Assembly (NCBI GenBank): GCA_024752435.1
Contig: CP103020.1
Span: 682,001 to 746,000 of the forward strand
DNA length: 64,000 nt
Direction: 5' to 3'
From: Allantophomopsis cytisporea
Lineage: Eukaryota; Ascomycota; Leotiomycetes; Phacidiales; Phacidiaceae
Made by a program: the position numbers and the translations under genes
Notes under the pieces: model-generated
Database searches by the model: none
Told to the model about the DNA's origin: nothing
The model's input: only the letters and a program-made list of their open reading frames with translations
Shown here: positions 35,079-45,373 of the stretch, piece after piece
Layout: each line of letters opens with the position of its first letter
Numbering within the stretch: position 1 is the first letter of the stretch

Positions 35079-36279
35079 TGACCCACCTCCCGACCTTAGC
35101 TCGGCGGCACATCACATTTCACAACCATTCGGGTGTTTCCAGCGAGGCGTTCGGAAGCACTATTCATGCACAGATATCAAGGCACTCGTTTTGTATAAGC
35201 AACCGCAATTCCTTGGCAATTATACTCCTGTGTCTTTACAATTCTCAGTCGTTTATTGTCCATTTTGGACAACTATATTTGGATGTTTCTTTTTTTTGTT
35301 GCGGGAGGAAAGGGAAAAGTTTGTGAAGGAAGGAGTTGGGATGAGAGGTAGGGGAATTTTTTTATAGGGATATTTCGGTTTTGCAATGACCTTGAGGCCA
35401 TTTGACACATGTAAATTAGATTTCGTTTCTTTGTTTGAGTAAGATACTTGGTTTCTGCATAGCATAGGCGGCCTGGCGGAGGAGGAGTATAGGCGCATAG
35501 GACATCATTTCCAGATAAGATGGTCGGTAAATAGTTCAATCTGAGATGCTTTCGTCTCGATCACATTATACAGTTTGATGAGAGTGATATGCATTTGCTA
35601 CGAGGATTTTGTGTTATGCTACCTGCATCTCATCAACAAGCTGATTGATCAATCGATCTTCAGGACGTCGATGCTATCCTTCTCGATATGCATGTATTCA
35701 ACACAGCCATCGTCATCATGGCGGAGTGAACCCGAAGCCGAAACCGAGATCGATTGAAAGCGCGGTCATGAGTAATTATGAGTCAATCCTGACTTTACTG
35801 GGAAACTAACTACAATGACTCGAACTAAGACTTGTAAATGAGGCTCGTTCATTGTGCAGTTGGGGCGGGGCGAGGACGGATGTGGTCAGCAAAGGGACCA
35901 AAGAGGGAGGAGAGGTCGCAGCGCACAGCCTTGCAGGGATTTAGTGGGGACCCTCAAAAGTCACAGTCACAGTCATACCTAACTCTCCATTCCCTTCCCA
36001 CTAGCGCCACTCAAAAAATACTCATCTTGACGTCTTGCGCCTGATAAAACAAGCGAAGAGGTCCGTCTGGAATTTCCTTCTCTCTCTCTGAACACTACAC
36101 GTCGAAAATAAATCCTTGAGATTTAAAGATACGAGATCGATTAGAGAGCATTTTACCCCGCCAAGAAAATTATCACCACCGTATACTCGCCTTAGAAGTA
36201 TACCCAGTCTAGATTATTCAGACTTTTTTTCTTCAAGCTGCTACCTTCACCAAATTCGTCTTATATTCCACATTCAAAA
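35079..36279. other. Intergenic region upstream of eIF6
   Basis: This is 1.2 kb holding the 3' UTR of the upstream gene and the eIF6 promoter and leader. CT-rich sequence (TTCCTTCTCTCTCTCT, about 36075-36090) lies about 200 bases before the eIF6 start, consistent with a ribosome-biogenesis gene leader. No gene is seen. Confidence 0.65.
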
Positions 36280-37317
36280 ATGGCTGTTAGAGCGCAGTTC
36301 GAGAACTCCAACGAGTATGTTTGTCCACCTTCCTTGATGCTTCGCCATTTCTGTGTATATGGCGCTCTGTCAGGAGCTGCAAAGCTATGAGGTCTATGAA
36401 GATCAAAACTGACTGTGCAACAGAGTTGGAGTCTTCTCCACCCTCACAAACTCCTACGCCCTCGTTGCCGTCGGTGCCAGCGAGAATTTCTACAGTGTCT
36501 TCGAGGCTGAGTTGCAGGACGTTATCCCGATCGTACACACCACCATTGCCGGCACAAGAATCATTGGTCGTTTGACTTCTGGGTATGTAGATAGACAGAA
36601 AGACCTACGGCATTTGCAGAGGCAGGTTTAGCAGAGGAGCGAGGCTGACAGTGGTATGCAGAAACCGCAAGGGTCTTTTGGTTCCTACGAGCACGACAGA
36701 TCAGGAATTACAACACTTAAGAAACAGTATACCAGATGAAGTCAAGATCCAGGTATGTACAGCAATATTCTTCCGCAGCCTTCCACACGGCCTTTCCAGA
36801 CATGTGCAGAAGTAAAATTGCGGGGGAAGAAACCCGAACAAAGTTGCTGATATGCGCCCCACAGAGAATAGAAGAGCGTCTCTCAGCCCTCGGAAACGTA
36901 ATAGTGTGCAACGACCATGTCGCCCTTGTGCATCCAGACATCGAGCGCGAGACGGAAGAAATCATCGCAGACGTCCTAGGCGTTGAAGTTTTCCGCCAGA
37001 CCATTGCCGACAACGTGCTGGTCGGTTCCTACATGGCGCTCTCGAACCAGGGTGGTATCGTACACCCAAAGACCTCTATCCAGGACCAGGACGAGCTCAG
37101 CAGTCTTTTGCAGGTGCCATTGGTTGCCGGTTCCGTGAACCGCGGTTCCAGCGTTGTTGGTGCGGGTATGGTTGTTAACGACTGGATGGCTGTCACTGGA
37201 TTGGATACTACGGCGACGGAGCTGAGTGTTATTGAGAGTGTGTTCAGACTTGGTGAGGGCAATGCTGGAAATATTAATACTAGTATGAAGGATACCATGG
37301 TTGAGTCTTTCTACTGA
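36280..37317 (+). CDS. TIF6: Eukaryotic translation initiation factor 6 (60S anti-association factor)
   Basis: eIF6/Tif6 binds the 60S ribosomal subunit, is needed for its nucleolar maturation and export, and blocks premature joining to 40S until it is released by the SBDS/Efl1 system. Exons are 36280-36314, 36424-36582, 36662-36752 and 36865-37317, giving 245 residues, the same as yeast Tif6. Highly conserved family sequence is present throughout: MAVRAQFENSNEVGVFSTLT, SGNRKGLLVPTSTTDQE, ALGNVIVCNDHVALVHPD, VLVGSYMALSNQGGIVHP, and the tail DTMVESFY. Introns are 109, 79 and 112 nt, and the first falls after the twelfth codon begins. Confidence 0.97.
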
Positions 37318-38791
37318 GGCGAGATCACTGGCATCTTTTGTTTCTATTGTTGATGAATCTTTTTTTCCCGCGCTTTTTTCATGGATGTTCTTTGGGGACC
37401 ACTACGTACTCGGTTGTATTAGGAGGCTTTGGTCTCGTGTTTGGAGTCGGCATTTGGCTACTACATATCTAGTGTAGCATGGCGTTTGGCCGCATTCAAG
37501 AAAGCTTTTTCATGAACTTTGCGTACGATGTGGCTGTGGGTGTGTATGTGAGGGTATGGTTGACTCTTTGACTGAGGGTATATGTTGATATTAAACCCGA
37601 CTTGGAGCTCTCTGGAACGACTATTGTGGATAATTTTCCAAGCGATGTTGTCGAGACAGCCTTCGAGGACAACGTTGGATAATAGGCGTTTCCACTTCTC
37701 AGATATTACCATATTAGCAACGGGTATCTATCATGGCGTCGCCGCTTCTTATTACAGTGTTATCTGTAATATTGACGACAAAGAGGAGAACCAGAGCGAA
37801 GGGGATCAAAGCTAGGTTCTGCAGTATTCAGACACCTTGACTGAAAAAAAACATTATTTTGATATTCTCTTGTGTTAGATGGTATATACTCTTGAGAACT
37901 GCTACAGGCACACGTGTTTAAGGAATGTTGAAAAGATCATACATTACTAAGTATATGTGTGTCAACATGTAGTTCTGCGTGATATTGGAAAACACACATA
38001 CCTCTTAACCATCCCTTATTGTCATCATCATATCTTGTCGCCACTGGCAGTCCAATATTCATCGTCCGCTGAATACTTCATGCCTGTTTGGTACTTTCTG
38101 ATCCATCATTAGACCACTCTTTACTTAATCAAATAAGCTCTATATAGTCTTGGAGCGTTGTTACTGTGGGGATAAGAACAATGTCAGATGCCCTCATTTT
38201 ATAGGGTTATAAATAAGTCAAGAGCTCGGTGACTTCTCGAAACAGGCTTCTACCTGGACTTATTCTTCTGCAAGATTTTGGTACACTTGAATATTGCTAT
38301 TGGAGTTTGGGTTATATCTGCTTGTGGCTAAGAGTAGATGAATCAATGATTGTCGACTTCAATGCTAGGATACCTAGACCTAATTACTAAATTTAACCCT
38401 TTTCTTCTATTTTACTTAAGGTAATCAAACAAAAACAATTCAGTGAAACAAAGCACTGGTGGTAAATGTTACCCACAGCTTGTTTCGCTGAAGAATTACT
38501 CGCAACTGTATAGTTGAGTATTGTGTCAATACTGTCAAGATTCTCAGGCATCATCTTCCAACCACATCCCACCTCAATGATATAATCCACCATCCACGTC
38601 CTTCCACAACAAAGGACTTATCTGATCAACAATAACTACGCGTTGATCACCGCGAAGCCGGACCCTGATCTCAATCTTTTTGAAAGCTGCAACACCTTTC
38701 TATCACACAGCCAATCACGTGCCAGAAGACTACTACCTCACCTGGATATCAAATTCCCCTACGACCATTACGAAGCAGCCCACAACCAGCA
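37318..38791. other. Intergenic region between eIF6 and SWI5
   Basis: This is about 1.5 kb of AT-rich sequence between two + strand genes. Small frames (37461-37815, 38393-38593) show no coding character. No repeat stands out. Confidence 0.65.
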
Positions 38792-39739
38792 ATGGAGATC
38801 CCAAACTCAAGCGACGAAAGTCTACCTGAAGAGGTTGAGTCGAACATCGATCTCTCCGAACAAGATACCCCAGCAAGAAACCTCACCCGACAACCTCCAA
38901 CCTTAGCACCCGCCCCAATTCCATCGCCTCAACATACGCATACCCAAGATGTCAAGACAGACCTAGTAACCACACGAACCGCATCTACAGCTACAGGTAT
39001 GGCTGCAGACATGCTTGTCGACGCTCCCTCTCTCACGAAAGAACTCCAAACCCCACCAGACCCATCTTCAAATCCACCCATCCCCGCAGACGCAAGCACC
39101 AACCATGAACCCAAGCAAACCCCAAATAAAACCTCACTTGCACCACTGGGCACCGCGCCAAGTCCAACACAAACACCAGAAGAAATGGCCTTCGCCCGTC
39201 TGCGTGAGCGGAAAGTCGTACGTCCTAGTGTTTCTTCACGAGCTGGCAGTGCGATGGTATTGAAATGGCGCTGATATGATCTTGCAGGCAGCGTTGCAGA
39301 CGCGCACATCAGCGCTAGAAATCGAGCTCGAGGAGCTGACGGATCGGCTTGGGGTTGTGACGGGGGAGTTAAGGTGCGTGTTCTTTTACTTGATTTACGT
39401 CCCTCTACGGTTTGGTATCCACCGCCAATGGCTGCAACATCTCCATCCCATCCCTATTCCCTCTTCACCTCAATAAGACCAGCAGGTCAGCGGCGAACTG
39501 CAGCTTAGATACTCGATATACAACCGATGACGTGGGATGTAAATATCGGGGTTAAGGCATAGCTGATGATCTGCAGACAAAAAGACGCTGCTGCGACAGT
39601 GCGAGGACATATTCGGTTGTTGCATGAGTATAATGAGATGCGGGATGTGGGGCAGGGTCTTTTGGGTATGATTGCGGAGCAGAGAGGGTGTAGGATTCGG
39701 GAGTTGTATGGGGAGTTTGGGGTTGGTGTTGATGATTGA
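38792..39739 (+). CDS. SWI5: Recombination mediator SWI5 (Sae3-like)
   Basis: Swi5 with its partner Sfr1 stabilises Rad51/Dmc1 filaments during homologous recombination. Exons are 38792-39217, 39288-39373 and 39577-39739, giving 224 residues. The C-terminal third is the Swi5 domain: a coiled-coil region (ALEIELEELTDRLGVVTGEL) followed by the family signature VRGHIRLLHEYNEMRDVGQG, then GLLGMIAEQRGCRIRELYGEFGV in two adjoining parts. The first 142 residues are Pro/Thr/Ser-rich and disordered, so this protein is much longer than the roughly 85-90-residue yeast proteins. For the first intron the donor GTACGT at 39218 is used; a GTCGTA donor three bases earlier would also keep frame and would drop one Val. 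The second intron is long (203 nt). Confidence 0.9.
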
Positions 39740-40386
39740 GTGTGGGGAGAGATTATGGAGTTTTGCTTGGGAAGAGTGAGGGTATGCAGGCAGACGGGAG
39801 GTTTGAATCAATGACGAAAGACAGTCGTTGATTAGAGTTCATGGAGAGAGTCAAGGTGTTGGAGCTGGCTATTGTGCTCCAAAGTAAGGGATGGGATACT
39901 TGCACTTGCACATGGATTTGGTTCACGTGCTTTTAATCACAATCAATCAGAGTAAGTGTCAAAAAGTGTTCAAATGTACAAAGTTAACTTTTGATATCTG
40001 CTAGCTAGGTCCCTCCAACGTCCACTACGTATTCCATTCCACACACTAGAAAATAAGTCGCAGTGATAACACTTGCATTGAACACGAAGTTCAGAAACAG
40101 AACACAAAGTTCAGAAACAGAAAAGGGAAAAAAGTTATCGGGGGATGTAATAGGTTGTAAATCAACCACGAACAAATTGTTCGTTCAAAAAACGCCTTGC
40201 TAAACTCAACAGCAGTGAGTGGTATCCCAAATCCAGGTATAAGTATTCCACAGCGCCAACAGCCTCCTTGAGCCGACCGGTCTTCCGAAAAAGAAAAAAA
40301 AAACCATACCAAGAAATTTCAAAAACATAAACATAAAAAAATAAAATTCGTTGAAGTCATGAGGAGTTGAGTGGGACAGCCAAGCT
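39740..40386. other. Convergent region between SWI5 and the membrane protein gene
   Basis: This is 647 bases between two stop codons, expected to hold both 3' UTRs. An A-rich run near 40290-40350 could contain processing signals for the minus-strand gene's transcript end or simply be low complexity. No gene is seen. Confidence 0.65.
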
Positions 40387-41841
40387 CTAATCTTCCTCCG
40401 AGGTACCATTCATCTTTCGGAATTGGTAGCCCGTCAAACTACTCCTCGCGCCAGCACCCATGACGAAGTCAGGAATCGGCTTCTCGAGGTCAAGGGTCCG
40501 CGTAGATCTGATGCTAGTAGCCGATGTGCTTTCTTGCCCGCTGACAGTAGAGGCACGCTGGATGGCCTCGGTAGACAGATGCCATGGGAAACCTTCGACG
40601 GACTTGCTGGTGCGCAGACTACTCTTTGGGCTCGAGAGCATGCTTCCGGATGAGGAGCGCATGCGGCCTGTAAGATCAGCTACGCTCTTGCGGTCTGTGA
40701 GGATTTGGCCGGCTCCGGGTGCAGCGGTGATGCGCGTGGTGGCCGTGGCAGAGGGAGCTTCGAATGGCGAGTCTGAGCGGAAGAGGGGGTGGATGTGCGC
40801 TTCCGAAGGGGTAGGTGAGGTGTTGCCCATGCGCGTGTGAGAGTTCATGGAGAATGAGGAGGTCGAGCGGGAGCGGCGAGCTATAGCCATGGTAGGAGGT
40901 TCGAGATCGTTTGCTGAGGCTGGAGAGCCTGTGCGGCTGGGAGCTGGAGATGCCGGGATGGTTTCGAGGAAGGGTGAAGCGGGGATGGTGGTGAGCATGT
41001 TGGCGTGGGTGGCCTGGGGAATTTGAATAGTCTTGAAGGAGGACGGGATAGTGGTGCGCGATTCTGGGTCCACAGCTGAGGTATCCCATGAGTCGAAGCC
41101 TTCCTCAGTCATTGGAGCATTGCCAGCCTGGCTCGATTCGTAAGAGTAGTTGCTGCGGCGGGAGGAGGCACGACTGACAAGGAGACGGGTCTTGGAGGTC
41201 ATTGGGCGGATGCGTTGCGACATTGAGGAGCGAAGAGAAGACTGGGCATCAGAAGCCGCACGCTGAATGGTTTGCTGGGTCTCCACTGTTGCAGAGCTTC
41301 TGCGAAGCACGGGAATCGGACGCTTTGGCTCGTACATCTCCTTGGAAATTGGCATTGAGGCATTGGTATGAAGGGATTGAGTCTTGGACTTCTCGCTGTT
41401 CATGATGACAAAGAGAGATGTGAGATAGACGCCTTGCAAAAAGATAGCAATGCTGTCGACAATGAAGGCGCCGGTAAGCAGTGGCTGGATTGCGATGCCA
41501 GACAGGTAACTTGGGATGCTATCGATGCGATCTTGAAGGAGGATGAAGGTAGCCATGGAAAGAACGGCTGAGACGACGCAAGATACTGATGAAAGCATTG
41601 GGATCCATTTTGGTTGAGGTCTTGCCATCTCATATTGGCGACGTTTTTGCACACTGTTAATAAGAAGGTATACAACACTTGCGGTATTGAGAGGACCAAC
41701 AACAGAGGCGACAATGGCAGGTGTCCGCACAGGAAGATCAGGATTGGAGACAACCGCAGCGCATATGACAGTGAAGACCTCGACAACAGTTGTGCTGAGA
41801 AGCGCACCAGTGCCAACGAAGAGAGGAATGTTTTTAGACAT
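40387..41841 (-). CDS. Unidentified four-helix membrane protein with Ser-rich cytosolic tail
   Basis: An intronless protein of 484 residues. The start is taken at the ATG at 41841-41839 (MSKNIPLFVG); the frame extends 34 codons upstream but only to a TTG. The N-terminal half has four hydrophobic segments, for example LLSTTVVEVFTVICAAVV, IVASVVGPLNTASVVYLL, MLSSVSCVVSAVLSMATFIL and GAFIVDSIAIFLQGVYLTSL. The remaining roughly 300 residues are Ser/Thr/Pro/Arg-rich and lack a fold that I can see, suggesting a phosphorylated cytosolic tail. The plan recalls fungal integral membrane proteins of unknown function or small sensors, but I cannot assign a family. It is convergent with SWI5. Confidence 0.85.
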   Translation of the reverse strand: MSKNIPLFVGTGALLSTTVVEVFTVICAAVVSNPDLPVRTPAIVASVVGPLNTASVVYLLINSVQKRRQYEMARPQPKWIPMLSSVSCVVSAVLSMATFILLQDRIDSIPSYLSGIAIQPLLTGAFIVDSIAIFLQGVYLTSLFVIMNSEKSKTQSLHTNASMPISKEMYEPKRPIPVLRRSSATVETQQTIQRAASDAQSSLRSSMSQRIRPMTSKTRLLVSRASSRRSNYSYESSQAGNAPMTEEGFDSWDTSAVDPESRTTIPSSFKTIQIPQATHANMLTTIPASPFLETIPASPAPSRTGSPASANDLEPPTMAIARRSRSTSSFSMNSHTRMGNTSPTPSEAHIHPLFRSDSPFEAPSATATTRITAAPGAGQILTDRKSVADLTGRMRSSSGSMLSSPKSSLRTSKSVEGFPWHLSTEAIQRASTVSGQESTSATSIRSTRTLDLEKPIPDFVMGAGARSSLTGYQFRKMNGTSEED

Positions 41842-43396
41842 TGCGAGTGCAAAGTCTATGGAAGTTGACTGCGGTAGCAAGAGGATATAAGAAGATGCCC
41901 GTTTGCGGTGAACGGGAACTCGTCTAGTAAATGGGTGGGACAAACAATACGTGCAGGCAAGCTAGCAACCGTTTGATATTGAGGTTGAAGAGGAAATTGA
42001 TGAAGGCCTATCAGAGATATAGCAATTCGAGAAGCCTGAACCAATACCCCAGATGATGGTGAGGAATCGTGTCACGCTCGTATTCCCCAGGTGTCACCGC
42101 TGCTGAAGATTATATTGCTCCTTTGGGATTCTTTGTGGTGAGTGATCGAAGGCGCGGCAGGCTGCAGGAACGAAGTCTTGAGACGAATGATGCCCGGCCT
42201 CTCCTGTAGGCATAAATGTCGTTCTGTCTGTAGTCTGTGGCCTGAGATTGGTACCTGACCCGAAGAAGACCAACTTGGTACAACGTGCTCGAATCGGGCT
42301 CGTCCAGATCTTTCTATAGTAAAAGAAGGTTCGCACTTGGCCGAGGAATTCTTGACCTGGTGTCTCGGATGACGGATGAAACGAGAGTCGGTGGGGTCGC
42401 GGGGAATGAGCCACTATCTAGATAAAACGTGTCTGATGACGATGTGGAGAAGACTGAAGGTTCCCCGTGAAGATGGGGCAAAAATAGATTGGTAAAAGGA
42501 AGGTAATGTGTTCGAGATGAGCCACGTGAGAATGGAAAATTATTTCGTGGATCTTCGGAATCCGAGAAGAGCGAGAGACAGTGTGTTTGTGGATGATAAC
42601 GAGCGTCGAGGAAACAGAATGCAGCAGATGTGGGACGTGCTCTGGCCTTATGGGATATTATGACGGTGAGGGTCAACGCGAATTCAACGCGTCGGGATTT
42701 CGATATCGAATTTGTTTGGATAATTTGGGATGCTCCGGGAGATTATCAACTGGGGGTTGCCGTGTCCCTGGATCTGGATGTGCTTGGTCACTGGATACCG
42801 GGGGGGGAAGAGAGATGGAGGTGAAGCCAATTGGATGTTGAAGATGTCGAATTGGTGTGGTTGATTTTTGACTTCTGCAACTTCCCGATATGCGGCTGCA
42901 GGAAGGCAAAACAAATCAGATCCTTTGTGGGGGAGGGGGGGGAAGGGAGATGAGATGATGGCGGAGTAAAGATGATGAGGAGGACGACGGTGATTATGGT
43001 GAGTATAATATCCCTTCTTCTCTTTCTTCTCTCCTTTCCTTTCCTTTTCTTCTTTTGAACGAATGCAATAACAAGTCGAACTTGTTCTCGAGATTGATTA
43101 AAGCGAGTGTGATAGTCGATTGTAGCGACAGACTGAATCGATGGATGATATGTAGATGATGCAAAACCTGGGGTAAGGCTTCAGGAAGTGGGAAGAGCAC
43201 GACAATAAGTAAGTGATGTGACCGCATGACTTTGACCATATAACACATTCTCATTATGACATGTACCTTAAATGTTTGCATTTGCATGGACTGATCCATG
43301 TTATTTCTTTAGTCGCCATGAAAAAGTATGCCATGCAAGTCCATGCGATAGTTGTGTGGGTTTGTTGTAGCGTTGTAGCGTTGGAGTGTTGTAGCA

Positions 43397-43428
43397 GCAT
43401 AGTAGCATAGTAGCATAGTAGCATAGCA
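43397..43428. repeat. 8-bp microsatellite (AGCATAGT)n
   Basis: About four tandem units are preceded by TTGTAGCG/TTGTAGCA near-repeats, in the gene-free gap. Confidence 0.75.
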
Positions 43429-45340
43429 GCTCCAACTAAGGAAGAAGCAAAGCAAAAGGCACGAAGGAAGATGATCCGAGCTCACTCACTCATTCTCTCT
43501 CTGTCTCTCTCGGTGTCTCTCTGTCCGTACCTTACACTTAGTGACCTTAGCATCTTAGTGCTTGGCTTCAGGTACCTTTGTACATACCTTACCTTACTTG
43601 TCCAGCCTGACGAAGGTATCAACGGAGGGACAAGGGGGAGGTGGTTAGAGTCTTCAATATGCACGACACACTAAGGAAACATGTAAAATTGGTGGGCACA
43701 GGGTGGATAAAGCGTACGACTAACGAAAGAACACTCCGTAACTATCCCCAGAAGACGAAACAGAAAAAAGAAAAAACAAAGGCAGACGCAATGTTTAGCA
43801 GTGAGTACGTTGCCTTGAACCTGAACCGGTAAAGCTGTAGAGAATTTGGGTGCGTGTATGTGTGTACAAGTGTGAACAATGAGGTGACAGTGGAAAAGAT
43901 GATAGATTAATCCACACACTTACGAATTACATGATTCGGTTCTACCCTCCAAACATCATCCAACATCATCATCCAACATCATCATCAACATCATCGTGGC
44001 TCTTCATCACGCAGCTGAACAGCCAACTCTCAGCCCCTCTTCCCCCTCTTCCTCCTCCCACCTGATACTCACAGTCAGAACCATATATACAGTATACCCG
44101 TCTCTCCCGGTCGGTCCCATTCATTCCATACCCTGAATCAATGAGTAATGCTCAAGAAACCCACCCAGCCTGTGTGGATTTATCGGATGAAAGAGTCTCG
44201 AACAACCAGACAGACAAACACACAAAAAATCATGCCTTTAATTGGAACTCCTGCACATCACTAGATAGAGTAGGGGACTGTATGTTTCCTGGATCTCGAC
44301 CGAGCGGATTGCGAATGAGGGACGATGAGATGCTCTGCATTCGATGTTTTGCGCCCACTTCAGCTGAATCCAATTGAAACGCCTGAGGAGGTATTGGACC
44401 TTCTACCTTCCACCTTCTACGCCGTAACGTAGAACCTTTTTGGTGAGTAGTGAGTGGTGGGTTGGGATGGTGAGTGCGGCGCAGAAGAGACACACGGACA
44501 GTGAGAGTGAGAGAGAGACAGAGTGAGAAGGGCACCGAGAGTGGAGCCGTTTCGTATGGATACACTCCTGTTACAGGCTGTCCGTGATACTTCCGTACGT
44601 ACTGCAATATTCATCCTGTATCTTATGTCATATATTGTATTGTATTGTGTTGTACGAATGAGAATCCTCCTTCGCATTGGAGATGGACGGGACGTGGAGT
44701 ACCCAATGGTTATTAATTGCCCGAGATCATTTCAGGGATTTTGATGATTGAATGATCGATTTGAGGTTGTCATGAAAATGAGTGAATGGTTTCTTTTCTG
44801 TTGCTGAGCCGCAGTTCTCATGACGAGAGCCGCCATTCCTGCCAGAGCCTCCTTACAGCATATTGAGTGAGTGCTAATTAACCAGATCCAAACACCATCG
44901 TGACCATCAATCAGCCTTTCACTGTTCAGCTATTCTACCAACAACAAGAATCATCATTGAATCCATTCATTAATAATATTCACCACACAAGCACACAGAC
45001 ATCATATACTCTCAGAAAACCGGGCAAGGAAATTACATGCACATTTCTTCCCAATTATTCATCACCTCTCCCACCTCTCCCACCTCTCCCACCACACCCA
45101 ATCTCATCTCGCTCACTTACATCGGACGAAGAGTCTCAGAAAGGGTAAAGCACAAGTAAGCTTAGCAGTATGCTTTCCACTCCATGTTTCCCAAAGCAAA
45201 ACAAAACAAAGCAAGCCAAAAGCAAGGCACACGTTTGTACATACCTACACAGGTGCAATCCATTCACATCATCAGCCGAGTCCATTAAGACCAAGGTCGA
45301 ATCATATCAAACAACGTCCTCATAAAATCCCATTTCATTC

Positions 45341-45341
<1 letters not shown>

Positions 45342-45372
<31 letters not shown>
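45342..45372. repeat. 31-base poly(A) tract
   Basis: An uninterrupted run of 31 adenines stands in non-coding sequence. It may be a simple repeat or the trace of a retroposed, polyadenylated sequence. I see no target-site duplication or recognisable insert beside it. Confidence 0.9.

Positions 45373-45373
<1 letters not shown>

Noticed and set aside
27766..39739. RAD23 and SWI5 in the same stretch as a possible DNA-repair cluster
   Set aside because: They are separated by unrelated genes, have separate promoters and act in different pathways. Proximity looks incidental.
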